DNA of 64,000 nucleotides from Bacteroidales bacterium (GCA_024402115.1 JAKSJQ010000003.1:28602-92601); one strand, 5' to 3'; positions 54,167 to 63,031 are shown, counted from the stretch's first letter. Notes: generated by a model from the sequence alone, not told the origin. A program made the numbers and translations.

Positions 54167-54919
54167 ATGATCAATGTACCGAATCTTCTCCACGGCAAGG
54201 TGGCAATCATCACCGGTGGAGTACGTGGAATAGGATATGCGATCGCGGAGAGCTTCGCGGCCGCAGGTGCCGACCTTATCGTCACCACCACCCGTGAGCC
54301 AGAGAGTTCTTCTGAGGAACTCGAGCGACTTCGTTCCTATGGCACCCGTGTCATGGCAATGCGCCTGAACGTCGCCGACAAGACCGAGGTTGCAGAGAAA
54401 CTTCCTGAGGCAGTAAAGGAGATGGGCGGAGTGGACATCCTCGTGAATAATGCTGGAATCACACGTGATGGCCTTCTCCTCAGGATGAGCGAGAAAGACT
54501 GGGACGATGTGCTCTCGGTGGACCTCAAGTCGTCGTTCAACACCACCCAGGCTGTGCTTCCTTTCATGCTCCGCAAGAAATCCGGAAGCATCATCAACAT
54601 CTCCAGCATAGTCGGTGTGAACGGCAACCCGGGACAGTGCAACTATGCGGCTGCGAAGGCAGGCCTGATAGGAATGAGCCGCTCTCTCGGTAAGGAGATG
54701 GGCCCGAAGGGCATACGCACGAACTGCATAGCCCCAGGCTTCATACTTACCGACATGACGGCTGGAATGCCCGAGAACGTGGTCGAAGATTGGAAGGGCC
54801 GTATCGCTCTCAGACGCCCGGGAACCCCATGCGACGTCGCTGGAGTGGCACTTTTCCTCGCTTCGGATATGTCAGCTTATGTGAATGCGCAGGTCATCAA
54901 CTGCTGCGGTGGAATGTAA
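54167..54919 (+). CDS. fabG: 3-oxoacyl-ACP reductase
   Basis: The 250-residue classical SDR has the NADP-binding TGGVRGIGYAIA, NNAG (in VNNAGITRDGLLLRM, a FabG hallmark), a catalytic serine in NISSIVGVNGNPGQ and the Y-x-x-x-K in YAAAKAGL. It starts one base after the fabZ stop codon. It would reduce 3-oxoacyl-ACP to the hydroxy form in elongation. Confidence 0.92.
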   Translation: MINVPNLLHGKVAIITGGVRGIGYAIAESFAAAGADLIVTTTREPESSSEELERLRSYGTRVMAMRLNVADKTEVAEKLPEAVKEMGGVDILVNNAGITRDGLLLRMSEKDWDDVLSVDLKSSFNTTQAVLPFMLRKKSGSIINISSIVGVNGNPGQCNYAAAKAGLIGMSRSLGKEMGPKGIRTNCIAPGFILTDMTAGMPENVVEDWKGRIALRRPGTPCDVAGVALFLASDMSAYVNAQVINCCGGM

Positions 54920-54931
54920 AGATTGAAAATT

Positions 54932-55726
54932 ATGGCAGGAATACTTGAAGGAAAGAAGGGCATCATCTTCGGAGCCCTCAACGATAAGTCAATCGCGTGG
55001 AAGGCAGCTGAGGCTGCAGTGCGCGAAGGTGCGTCCATCGTGCTCACGAACACGGCGATGGCGCTCCGTTTCGGAACCATGGACGAGCTTGCGCAGAAGT
55101 GCTCGGCTCCCGTGGTGGTAGCAGACGCAACCAGCATCGAGGATCTCGAGAAGCTCGTGGACGAGACCATAGCCCATTTCGGTGGAAAGTTCGACTTCGT
55201 CCTCCACTCTGTGGGCATGTCTCCGAACATCAGGAAGAACATCCCTTACGAGACTCTCAACTACGACTTCCTCTCGAAGACTCTCGACATCTCTGCCGTT
55301 TCCTTCCACAAGCTCCTCAAGGTGCTCTATGCGAAGGATGCGCTCAATGACAACGGCTCGGTGGTGGCGCTCAGCTACATCGCTGCTGACCGTGCTGTCG
55401 GAGGCTATTCGGACATGGCGGACGCGAAGGCTCTCCTCCAGTCCATCACCAGGAACTTCGGCACCATCTACGGCCGTCGAAACGGAGTCAGGGTCAACAC
55501 CGTCTCCCAGTCTCCGACTATGACATCTGCAGGTCAGGGAATAGCCGGTATGGACAAGATGTTCGATTACGCTGACAGGCTCTCGCCGCTGGGAAATGCG
55601 TCTGCAGAGGACTGCGCTGACTACCTTGTGACCCTTTTCAGCGACTATACCAGGAAGATAACCATGCAGAACCTCTACAGCGACGGCGGATTCTCTAGCA
55701 TGGTGATAACTCAGGAGATGTTCTAG
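54932..55726 (+). CDS. fabI: Enoyl-ACP reductase, FabI type
   Basis: The 264-residue divergent SDR has the FabI-type dinucleotide motif GALNDKSIAWKAA (no G-x-x-x-G-x-G) and the Y-x6-K catalytic pair in YSDMADAKALL instead of Y-x3-K. The C-terminal SDGGFSSMVI fits FabI too. It does the last reduction of each cycle. It is FabI-like overall, although the SPTMTSAG and NYDFLSKTLDIS segments mark the Bacteroidetes branch. ATG 54932 is preferred over the TTG at 54923. Confidence 0.9.
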   Translation: MAGILEGKKGIIFGALNDKSIAWKAAEAAVREGASIVLTNTAMALRFGTMDELAQKCSAPVVVADATSIEDLEKLVDETIAHFGGKFDFVLHSVGMSPNIRKNIPYETLNYDFLSKTLDISAVSFHKLLKVLYAKDALNDNGSVVALSYIAADRAVGGYSDMADAKALLQSITRNFGTIYGRRNGVRVNTVSQSPTMTSAGQGIAGMDKMFDYADRLSPLGNASAEDCADYLVTLFSDYTRKITMQNLYSDGGFSSMVITQEMF

Positions 55727-55729
55727 GAT

Positions 55730-56593
55730 ATGAAGGCTTTTCTTTTCCCAGGTCAGGGCTCCCAGTTCGTCGGTATGGGCAAGAATCTCTACGAGAGCTC
55801 GCCGCGCGCCAAGGAACTCTTCGAGCAGGCAAACGAAATACTCGGATACAGAATCACCGACATCATGTTCGAAGGCACTGACGAGCAGCTCCGCCAGACC
55901 CGCGTGACCCAGCCTGCAGTTTTTCTCCATTCGGTGATTACCGCCATCTGCATGATGGACCAGGGTGAGCGTCCGGAGATGGTCGCAGGTCATTCTCTAG
56001 GCGAATTCTCGGCCCTCGTAGCATCGGGTGCGCTGGACTTTGCTGACGGACTGAAGCTCGTCTATGAGCGTGCCATGGCCATGCAGCAGGCATGCGAGAT
56101 GAATCCAGGCTCAATGGCTGCGGTCATAAATCTCCCGGACGAGACCATCGCCCGTCTCTGCTCGGAAGTCGACGGCGTTGTGATTCCGGCGAACTATAAT
56201 TGTCCGGGTCAGGTGGTCATCTCCGGCGAGAAGGATGCTGTCGCGCAGGCATGCGAGAAGATGCTTGCCGCAGGTGCCAAGAGGGCTTTGCCTCTTCCTG
56301 TAGGCGGTGCCTTCCATTCTCCGCTGATGGAACCGGCGCGCGAGAGGCTTGCGCAGGCAATTGAGGCTACCGAGTTCCATGCTCCGGCATGTCCTGTATA
56401 CCAGAATGTGGATGCACTCCCGTACACCGACCCAGCTGCGATCAAGGCCAACCTGCTCATGCAGCTCACCTCGCCGGTGAAGTGGACCGAGAGCGTGAGG
56501 AACATGGTCGCTGACGGAATGGAAGATTTCGTGGAGTGCGGTCCTGGAACCGTCCTGACCAACCTCGTGGCCCGAATACGTCGCAGCTTCTGA
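55730..56593 (+). CDS. fabD: Malonyl-CoA:ACP transacylase
   Basis: The 287-residue enzyme has the nucleophile S89 in VAGHSLGEFSALVASG, the oxyanion GQGSQ (8-12), a conserved arginine in VYERAMAMQQA and a histidine in GGAFHSPLM. It loads malonyl onto ACP for elongation. It begins four bases after fabI. An ACP gene itself is not found in the window. Confidence 0.93.
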   Translation: MKAFLFPGQGSQFVGMGKNLYESSPRAKELFEQANEILGYRITDIMFEGTDEQLRQTRVTQPAVFLHSVITAICMMDQGERPEMVAGHSLGEFSALVASGALDFADGLKLVYERAMAMQQACEMNPGSMAAVINLPDETIARLCSEVDGVVIPANYNCPGQVVISGEKDAVAQACEKMLAAGAKRALPLPVGGAFHSPLMEPARERLAQAIEATEFHAPACPVYQNVDALPYTDPAAIKANLLMQLTSPVKWTESVRNMVADGMEDFVECGPGTVLTNLVARIRRSF

Positions 56594-56646
56594 TAGGTCT
56601 GCCGTCAAGATAAATGTGCCGCTCATGCGGCAAAAGAAAGAATACG

Positions 56647-58158
56647 ATGATAAAGAAGATATTGGTAGCAAACAGGGGAGAGATCGCCATCAGGGTGATG
56701 CGTTCCTGCTATGAGATGGGCATCCGTACGGTGGCCGTCTTCAGCGAGGCGGACCGTGCCAGCAGGCATGTGCTCTATGCTGACGAGGCCGAGTGCATCG
56801 GACCTGCCGCATCCCTCGAAAGCTACCTCTGCATAGATAAGATAATCAGCGTGGCCAAGCGCCATAAGGTAGATGCCATCCACCCAGGATACGGCTTCCT
56901 GTCGGAGAATGCGGATTTCGCACGCCGTTGCAGCGAGGAGGGCATCATCTTCATCGGCCCGGATCCACGCACGATGCAGGAGATGGGTGACAAGATCCAG
57001 GCCCGAATCAACATGATCGCGGCCGGTGTCCCTGTCGTTCCCGGAACCCACGAGAAGCTCAACTCTCCGGAAGAGGCCGTGCAGATTTGCCGTGAGATAG
57101 GATTCCCTGTCATGATCAAGGCTTCCATGGGCGGCGGCGGAAAGGGCATGAGGGTAGCCACATGCGAGGAGGAGGTCGCTTCGATGTACGAGGCTGCGCG
57201 CTCCGAGGCTATCTCATCCTTCGGCGACGGTACCGTGTACATCGAGAAGTTCGTAGAGTCTCCGCATCATATCGAGTTCCAGATACTCGGCGACAAGCAT
57301 GGAAACGTGATCCATCTCTTCGACCGCGAGTGTTCGGTGCAGCGCCGCCACCAGAAGATAGTGGAAGAGAGCCCGAGCCCCTTCATCAGCGACGAGATTC
57401 GCGCGAAGATGGGTGCAGCTGCGGTTGCGGCAGCCAAGCATGTCGGATATGTCGGAGCCGGTACCATCGAGTTCCTGGTCGACAAGCATGGGAATTTCTA
57501 TTTCCTTGAGATGAACACCAGGCTCCAGGTTGAGCACCCGATCACCGAGGAAGTGTGCGGAATCGACCTTGTGAAGCAGCAGATCAAGATTGCTGCCGGA
57601 GAGCCGCTGTGCTACCGCCAGGAGGACATACGTCAGAGGGGACATGCCATCGAGTGCCGTATCTGCGCCGAGGACACCGACAATGAGTTCAGACCGTCGC
57701 CTGGTCTGATCCACCAGCTCATCGAGCCGCAGGGAAAGGGAATCAGGATTGACTCTTCCGTATATCAGGGATACGAGATCCCTGTCCATTATGACCCGAT
57801 GATAGGCAAACTCATCGTCTGGGCGACGAAGCGCGAGTATGCGATCGAGAGGATGCGCCGTGCACTCTATGAGTACAAGGTGATCGGACTGGTGACAAAC
57901 ATAGGCTACCTGCGCCGAATCATCGACGTCCCTCAGTTCAAGAAGGGATGCTACGACACCTCCTTCATCGAGACCAACCGCGAGAGGCTCCGCAAGCGCA
58001 GCGGATATCACACCGATTCCGAGGACATCGCTGTCATCGCTGCATACATGGATTACCTGATGAACTGCGAGGAGAACTCGGCGGAGGTTCAGGACAGCAG
58101 CTCGGCGCTCAGCCGCTGGCGTGCGTTCGGACGCCAGAAGGGTGTGCTCCGCGTCTGA
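56647..58158 (+). CDS. accC: Biotin carboxylase subunit of an acyl-CoA/acetyl-CoA carboxylase
   Basis: The 503-residue biotin carboxylase has a clear ATP-grasp domain: KASMGGGGKGMRVA phosphate loop, EKFVESPHHIEFQILGD, FLEMNTRLQVEHPITEEV with the catalytic Glu and Arg, and a C-terminal HYDPMIGKLIVW. It carboxylates biotin on the partner encoded next. ATG 56647 starts the conserved MIKKILVANRGEIA. An earlier ATG adds an unrelated tail. The gene is 53 bp after fabD on the same strand. Confidence 0.95.
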   Translation: MIKKILVANRGEIAIRVMRSCYEMGIRTVAVFSEADRASRHVLYADEAECIGPAASLESYLCIDKIISVAKRHKVDAIHPGYGFLSENADFARRCSEEGIIFIGPDPRTMQEMGDKIQARINMIAAGVPVVPGTHEKLNSPEEAVQICREIGFPVMIKASMGGGGKGMRVATCEEEVASMYEAARSEAISSFGDGTVYIEKFVESPHHIEFQILGDKHGNVIHLFDRECSVQRRHQKIVEESPSPFISDEIRAKMGAAAVAAAKHVGYVGAGTIEFLVDKHGNFYFLEMNTRLQVEHPITEEVCGIDLVKQQIKIAAGEPLCYRQEDIRQRGHAIECRICAEDTDNEFRPSPGLIHQLIEPQGKGIRIDSSVYQGYEIPVHYDPMIGKLIVWATKREYAIERMRRALYEYKVIGLVTNIGYLRRIIDVPQFKKGCYDTSFIETNRERLRKRSGYHTDSEDIAVIAAYMDYLMNCEENSAEVQDSSSALSRWRAFGRQKGVLRV

Positions 58159-58209
58159 TGTGAAAGGCTCGGAGATGCCGGGCCGTAAATGAAAACAGAA
58201 AGAACAGAT

Positions 58210-58737
58210 ATGGATATCAAGATAGGCGACAGGCTCGCGGAAGTGACGCTCCTTTCCAAGGACGGGAACAAGGTCAGCATAGATGTGGACGGCAAGGTCT
58301 ACAACATCGACGTGTGCATGTTCACCAGCGGACAGTGCTCCATCCTTCACAAGGGCACTTCATACAATCCTTTCGTGGTGCACGAGAGCGGAAGCAAGCA
58401 CTACAGCGTCAGCCTGAACTATTCGGTCTACGAGATAGACATGCTCGACTCAGAGGCTAAGTACATGAGGATGCGTCGCAAGTCTTCTCTCGACAGACCT
58501 AACGACAAGATCACTGCACCCATGCCTTCTAAGGTAATCAGGCTTCTCGTGGAGCCGGGCCAGAAGGTGAGCAAGGGGGAGACCCTTATCGTGCTTGAGG
58601 CGATGAAGATGCAGAGCGGCATTGAGGCTTCGAGAGACTGTGTAGTAGAGAGTGTGAACTGCTCCGAGGGGGACAGCGTGATGGCAGATCAGGTGCTGAT
58701 CTCGCTTAAGTTCGAAGACGAGAGTGCTTCGGAGTAG
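58210..58737 (+). CDS. Biotin carboxyl carrier protein
   Basis: The 175-residue carrier has the biotin lysine K133 in LEAMKMQSG near the C-terminus, in a lipoyl-type domain that starts about residue 100 (ITAPMPSKVIRLLVEPGQKV). The N-terminal half (1-95) is a beta-rich acyl-CoA-carboxylase type segment, unlike E. coli AccB. It lies between accC and the carboxyltransferase gene, the normal order in Bacteroidetes. ATG 58210 gives the natural start (MDIKIGDRLAEV). Confidence 0.92.
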   Translation: MDIKIGDRLAEVTLLSKDGNKVSIDVDGKVYNIDVCMFTSGQCSILHKGTSYNPFVVHESGSKHYSVSLNYSVYEIDMLDSEAKYMRMRRKSSLDRPNDKITAPMPSKVIRLLVEPGQKVSKGETLIVLEAMKMQSGIEASRDCVVESVNCSEGDSVMADQVLISLKFEDESASE

Positions 58738-58745
58738 AAAGTGAC

Positions 58746-58774
58746 GTTTTCTTGAAGAAGTGATTCAAGAAAAC
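58746..58774. terminator. Stem-loop after the biotin carrier gene
   Basis: GTTTTCTTGAA (58746-58756) is a perfect inverted copy of TTCAAGAAAAC (58764-58774) with a seven-base loop, nine bases after the carrier stop codon. It has no following T-run, so it may be an attenuator, an mRNA stabiliser or a regulator site. The AT-rich stretch to 58893 also holds GTTATTATAATAAC (58812-58825), a second inverted repeat. Confidence 0.45.
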
Positions 58775-58893
58775 TTTGAAAACATTTAATAGATAATTAG
58801 AAAAACAAAATAGTTATTATAATAACATTTTTGTTATCATATTTCGGGTGAGCCTGAAAAACGATAAATGGCCCCGGAAAAGGACGAAAACAT

Positions 58894-60345
58894 ATGGAAA
58901 TGGAGAAGAAGAAACTGAGCGTATATGAGAGGATAGACATACTTCTCGACAGGGGAAGCTTCGTAGAGGTGGACAGGTTCGTGAAGCATAACTGCACGAA
59001 CTTCGGAATGGAGAACAAGAGGATCGCCGGCGACGGAGTGGTATGCGGATACGGCAAGATCGACGGCAGGAATGTCTTCGTCTATGCCTTCGATTTCAGC
59101 GTGCTCGGCGGTTCGCTCAGCGCTGCGAATGCGAGGAAGATCGCGAAGATGCAGGACATGGCGCTCAAGTGCGGAGCACCCATCATCGGCCTCAATGACT
59201 CTGGTGGAGCTCGTATCCAGGAGGGTGTCGAGAGCCTCACCGGCTTTGCCGAGATATTCCGCAGAAATGTGATGTCCTCCGGTGTCATCCCGCAGATCAG
59301 CGCGATCATGGGACCATGCGCCGGCGGCTCCTGCTATTCGCCTGCACTGACCGACTTCATCCTCATGGTGGATCAGGAGAGCCAGATGTTCGTGACCGGA
59401 CCGAACGTGGTGAAGCAGGTCACTGACGAGGACTGCGACAAGGAGACTCTCGGCGGCGCAAGGGTGCATTCAGAGGAATCCGGCGTCTGCTCGCTCGTGT
59501 GCCATGACGACGAGGAATGCCTGATGACCATACGTGAGATGATCGGCTTCCTTCCTTCCAACAACATGGAGGACGCACCGGTCCGCCCGGCATCCGACGA
59601 CATCGCACGCGAGTGCCATGAGCTCGACAATGTCGTACCTTCGAATCCGAACATTCCATACAATATCAAGGACATCATCGAACCGATCTGCGACCAGCAG
59701 TATTTCTTCGAGATCCAGCCGGACTTTGCGAAGAACATCGTGGTCGGATTCGGTCGTATGGCGGGAAGGACTGTCGGTTTCGTCGCGAACCAGCCTGCAT
59801 ACCTTGCCGGTGCAATCGACATCGACGCCAGCGACAAGGCCGCGCGCTTCATCCAGTTCTGCGACTGCTTCAACATTCCGCTCGTGGCAATCGAGGACGT
59901 CCCTGGCTTCCTTCCGGGCATCAGGCAGGAGCATGCCGGCATCATCCGTCATGGTGCGAAGATCGTATACGCTTTCGCGGAGGCTACGGTTCCTAAGATC
60001 ACCCTCATCACCAGGAAGGCATACGGCGGAGCATACATCGTGATGAACTCGAAGCAGATCGGCGCGGACATCAATCTTGCCTATCCTAGCGCGGAGATTG
60101 CCGTGATGGGTGCGAAGGGAGCGGTCAGCATACTCTATCGCAAGGAGCCTGCAGAGACTCTGGACGCGCGTATCAAGGAGTACGAGGATAAGTTCGCCAA
60201 TCCATACCGCGCTGCCGAGCTCGGCTATGTGGATGACATCATCCAGCCTTCAGATACTCGCAAGGCCATCATCAAGGCTCTCGAGTGCTGCCGCAACAAG
60301 AATCAGAGCAACCCACCGAAGAAGCACGGCAATATGCCGCTATAG
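58894..60345 (+). CDS. Acyl-CoA carboxylase carboxyltransferase (PccB/MmdA-like beta subunit)
   Basis: The 483-residue carboxyltransferase is of the biotin-dependent PccB/methylmalonyl-CoA decarboxylase family. The CoA-binding side shows NDSGGARIQEGVESL and MGPCAGGSCYSPALTD. The C-terminal half has DVPGFLPGIRQEH and RKAYGGAYIVMNSKQIGAD. One protein with both halves replaces the AccA/AccD pair of E. coli. Its position after fabF-fabZ-fabG-fabI-fabD-accC-BCCP suggests acetyl-CoA as a substrate giving malonyl-CoA. Propionyl-CoA or a decarboxylase role cannot be excluded. The gap of 156 bp to the carrier holds a stem-loop. Confidence 0.9.
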   Translation: MEMEKKKLSVYERIDILLDRGSFVEVDRFVKHNCTNFGMENKRIAGDGVVCGYGKIDGRNVFVYAFDFSVLGGSLSAANARKIAKMQDMALKCGAPIIGLNDSGGARIQEGVESLTGFAEIFRRNVMSSGVIPQISAIMGPCAGGSCYSPALTDFILMVDQESQMFVTGPNVVKQVTDEDCDKETLGGARVHSEESGVCSLVCHDDEECLMTIREMIGFLPSNNMEDAPVRPASDDIARECHELDNVVPSNPNIPYNIKDIIEPICDQQYFFEIQPDFAKNIVVGFGRMAGRTVGFVANQPAYLAGAIDIDASDKAARFIQFCDCFNIPLVAIEDVPGFLPGIRQEHAGIIRHGAKIVYAFAEATVPKITLITRKAYGGAYIVMNSKQIGADINLAYPSAEIAVMGAKGAVSILYRKEPAETLDARIKEYEDKFANPYRAAELGYVDDIIQPSDTRKAIIKALECCRNKNQSNPPKKHGNMPL

Positions 60346-60408
60346 CCATTTTGGCCGTTTTGCTTTCCTTCTTGGGAAGTTTTTGTACCAGAATGCCACG
60401 GGATGGAT

Positions 60409-60416
60409 TATATTTG
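60409..60416 (+). promoter_or_regulatory. -7 box overlapping a leaderless start
   Basis: TATATTTG ends five bases before ATG 60421. TTG at 60383-60385 lies 23 bp further up. Transcription should begin at or within a base or two of the start codon. Confidence 0.5.
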
Positions 60417-60420
60417 TTGT

Positions 60421-61374
60421 ATGAACACAACTGCATTGATAATAATTCTCGTGCTCGTGGCGATACTCGCTTTCGGCATATTGATCGGCTTCATAGCCAA
60501 CAGTAAGATGGTCTTCAGGGACCCGCTCGGCAAGGACAGCGAGGCCTATATGAAGAAGATGGAAAAGAGCTGCCCGGGTATCACGGAGTGGATCAGGGAG
60601 AACGTCTGCGACCAGACAGGCGCGGCGCCGAATCCTGATGCAACCTACCAGAAGACCGCTCTCACCAACAAGGACAATCACAGGGTCACAGCATACCATA
60701 CCGCTCCCGGCAAGGAAAGCAAAGGAGTCGTCCTGCTTCTCCACGGACAGAACGGCTGCGCGCTCCAGATGATGCCGTACTCCAAGATGTACCTCGAGAT
60801 GGGATACGATGTCGTGATTCCGAACTGGGAACATCATGGCGACAGCGAGGGCGATGCGACTCAGATGGGATTCCAGGAGAAGGAGGACTGCGCGATGTGG
60901 ATAGAAAAGGCTCTGGAGCTCTATCCGGAGGCTGCGAAGAAGCATCTTGTCCTTCACGGCGTGTCGATGGGTGCGGCGACAGCGATGCTCTGCTCACAGA
61001 ATGAGCACGTCACAGAAGTCGTCGAGGACTGCGGATACTCATCCCTGCACAGCGAGATAGTTGATCAGTTCTATCACATGCATCAGCCGGGCTTGCTCGG
61101 CGCCTTCGGCTTCGGCCTCGTGAATGCTGTGCGTCTTGTGTGGTTCCCGGCCATGGTGAAGCCTATCAAGACCGTCTCTCAGAGCACTGTTCCAATACTG
61201 TTCATCCACGGAACTGCGGACACCACCGTGCCATACTGGATGGTGCGCTCGCTTCACGCATGCAAGCTCAACGGCCGCAAGGAGCTCTGGAAGGTCGAAG
61301 GTGTCGGCCATGCCAAGACCATCTTCGTGCATCCTGACGAATACCACCAGCGGGTCGCAGATTTCCTTGGCTAA
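60421..61374 (+). CDS. Membrane-anchored alpha/beta-hydrolase
   Basis: The 317-residue protein starts with a membrane helix (TALIIILVLVAILAFGILIGF). The hydrolase domain has VVLLLHGQNGC (oxyanion), the nucleophile S182 in LHGVSMGAATAM, an aspartate in LFIHGTADTTVP and a histidine in VEGVGHAKTIF. It resembles BAAT/serine aminopeptidase S33-type hydrolases of unknown substrate. ATG 60421 is preferred because the promoter box lies immediately before it. Confidence 0.82.
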   Translation: MNTTALIIILVLVAILAFGILIGFIANSKMVFRDPLGKDSEAYMKKMEKSCPGITEWIRENVCDQTGAAPNPDATYQKTALTNKDNHRVTAYHTAPGKESKGVVLLLHGQNGCALQMMPYSKMYLEMGYDVVIPNWEHHGDSEGDATQMGFQEKEDCAMWIEKALELYPEAAKKHLVLHGVSMGAATAMLCSQNEHVTEVVEDCGYSSLHSEIVDQFYHMHQPGLLGAFGFGLVNAVRLVWFPAMVKPIKTVSQSTVPILFIHGTADTTVPYWMVRSLHACKLNGRKELWKVEGVGHAKTIFVHPDEYHQRVADFLG

Positions 61375-61399
61375 TCCTTCCGCCGCACGAGCCGCTACT

Positions 61400-61454
61400 G
61401 TGCCGCTTCCGTGCCGCATCCGTGCCGTATCCGTGCCGCTTCTGTGCCGCTTCC
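61400..61454. repeat. 11-bp tandem repeat, five units
   Basis: GTGCCGCTTCC and one- or two-base variants repeat at 61400, 61411, 61422, 61433 and 61444. The next GTGC runs straight into the first 72-bp unit. The period equals one helical turn. Confidence 0.8.
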
Positions 61455-61711
61455 GTGCAGCGAACTCAACTTTTCCAGCATTTTTTTGAGTTCGCAACGT
61501 GTATTTGCCCTTTCTGCCCTGTTTTCATGCAGCGAACTCAACTTTCCCGGCGTTTTTTTGAGTTCGCAGCGTGTATTTGCCCTTTCTGCCCTGTTTTCGT
61601 GCAGCGAACTGAACTTTTCCAGCGTTTATTTGAGTTCGCAGCATGCATTTGCCCTTTCTGCTTTGTTTTCGTGCAGCGAACTGAACTTTTCCAGCATTTT
61701 TTTGAGTTCGC
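61455..61711. repeat. Array 1 of the 72-bp palindromic repeat: four units upstream of RAYT3
   Basis: Hairpin units start at 61460, 61532, 61604 and 61676, a period of exactly 72 bp. Each has GCGAACTCAA (or GCGAACTGAA) and TTGAGTTCGC as arms of a 36-bp palindrome around a CTTTTCCAGCATTT-like loop. The 36 bp between palindromes (core TTTGCCCTTTCTG) are also conserved. Nothing else is visible in the 61375-61795 gap, apart from the 11-bp repeat and the RAYT3 promoter. Confidence 0.9.
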
Positions 61712-61721
61712 AGCGAATATG

Positions 61722-61752
61722 TTGCGAATGGTGGAGGTATTTCTTAGTTTTG
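61722..61752 (+). promoter_or_regulatory. Promoter of RAYT3
   Basis: TTG (61722-61724), exactly 20 bp and TAGTTTTG (61745-61752): a full consensus match directly after the last unit of array 1. The ATG follows about 40 nt from the expected start of transcription. Confidence 0.6.
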
Positions 61753-61795
61753 TCCTTGTCATTCCGTATGTGCGGGAGATCAGTGAAAGAGAATT

Positions 61796-62758
61796 ATGAG
61801 AAAGACAACACATCTTTGCCTCGCGTCTCATGACGAGGTCCTTTTCAGATCGGATGAAGACTTCATCCGCGGTTTCAATTCATTTGCGATTGCATGTAGA
61901 CAAGCAGAGGCACGCGCACTTGCGGATGGCCTGATGTCAGACCATGTCCATTTTGTCGTAGCGTCTGACAATGTCGATGATATCACCCGGCTATTCAGAT
62001 ATGATTATACACGCTATTTTAACAGGAAGTACTATAGAGAGGGAAGACTGGGTGAAAGAAAATTCTATGATACAGATATTGATGGCGTCAAGCACCAGCT
62101 GGCGGCTATATCCTATGTGAACAGGCAAGGTCTTCACCATGGATTATGTTCCACACCATTTGGATATCCGCATTGTTCTTCGAATGTCATTTTTGCAGAA
62201 GAACTAGGTAAGAAATCCGCGACTGACCTCCTTCCCGCAAGGTCATATTATAACTATATGCCCAGGGAAAAGATAGACCTTATGAAGGGATGCCGTATGA
62301 GTAGTAACGGACTGTTTCTGCGGGAGGACGTAATAGATGTCAATTATGTGCAGGAACTGTACATGACTGCACGTAACTATCTTTTCTACATGAATCGCAT
62401 TACCAATGACGATTGGAAGAAGGAGCAGTTGGCGGACAAGCTTGCTGGGCCGGTGGTGTCTATTGACTCCATCGAACAACATGCTACGCCCGAACAAATT
62501 AAAGCTATGTTGGTCAATGAGAACGGGCGTGTCGATCGGAAGTGGATGACAGATATAGAATTATGTCGCCTTATCGATAGGGTATACCTACCTCGCCTAT
62601 ATCCAATGCGTGAGAGTATTTACCAGCTTACCGACAGGGAAAGAACTAATCTGGGAAACCGTCTTCTTGCTGATTGCAAACGCCGGACATATCTTGTGAA
62701 GGATCTCAATAAATACTTTACACGTGAGCAGCTTTGCCGCTGTCTCGTGATACGTTAG
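61796..62758 (+). CDS. REP-associated tyrosine transposase-like protein (RAYT3)
   Basis: The 320-residue HUH-superfamily protein has the metal motif H50-V-H52 in LMSDHVHFVVAS. The likely nucleophile is Y107 in LAAISYVNRQGLHHG. The usual N-P after the tyrosine is replaced by R-Q-G. DYTRYFNRKYYREGRLGERKFY is the segment before it that lines the active site in this family. The C-terminal half (about 150-320) is different from the other two RAYTs. The gene stands between array 1 (ends 61711) and array 2 (starts 63182) of a 72-bp palindromic repeat, the expected partner of a RAYT. The gene looks AT-rich compared with its neighbours, which suggests recent arrival. Confidence 0.8.
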   Translation: MRKTTHLCLASHDEVLFRSDEDFIRGFNSFAIACRQAEARALADGLMSDHVHFVVASDNVDDITRLFRYDYTRYFNRKYYREGRLGERKFYDTDIDGVKHQLAAISYVNRQGLHHGLCSTPFGYPHCSSNVIFAEELGKKSATDLLPARSYYNYMPREKIDLMKGCRMSSNGLFLREDVIDVNYVQELYMTARNYLFYMNRITNDDWKKEQLADKLAGPVVSIDSIEQHATPEQIKAMLVNENGRVDRKWMTDIELCRLIDRVYLPRLYPMRESIYQLTDRERTNLGNRLLADCKRRTYLVKDLNKYFTREQLCRCLVIR

Positions 62759-62827
62759 AGCCAACGCTGATTTTCAACCCAATCACTGACCGGTGTTGAT
62801 GATGATCCGGATTTGTGCTGTAAGATG

Positions 62828-63031
62828 CTATTTCTCCGGCGTCTTCATCCCCAGAAGGTAGAATGCCGTGATTATTACGCCGGCAACTATGAATACACCG
62901 CTTTGACATAAAGTGTATTTCCAATTGAAGTCACCCTTGATAAGATGGAATATGGGGAATACGATTACGAATGTCAGGGTATAGATCAGTATTGACTTTG
63001 CCGCTTTTTTCTGGTCGGGGGAGAGTTTCAT
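62828..63031 (-). CDS. Small two-helix membrane protein
   Basis: The 67-residue protein has two hydrophobic helices (SILIYTLTFVIVFPIFHLI and SGVFIVAGVIITAFYLLG) joined by KGDFNWKYTLCQ and a charged N-terminal end. I do not recognise a family or function. It lies between RAYT3 and array 2 on the opposite strand, so it is inside the repeat-flanked zone. Confidence 0.55.
   Translation of the reverse strand: MKLSPDQKKAAKSILIYTLTFVIVFPIFHLIKGDFNWKYTLCQSGVFIVAGVIITAFYLLGMKTPEK

Noticed and set aside
61411..61833. Repetitive proteins encoded across array 1 on either strand
   Set aside because: 72 is divisible by three, so every frame without a stop in one unit stays open through the array. The 24-residue repeats are a by-product, and the frames have no homologue-like features.
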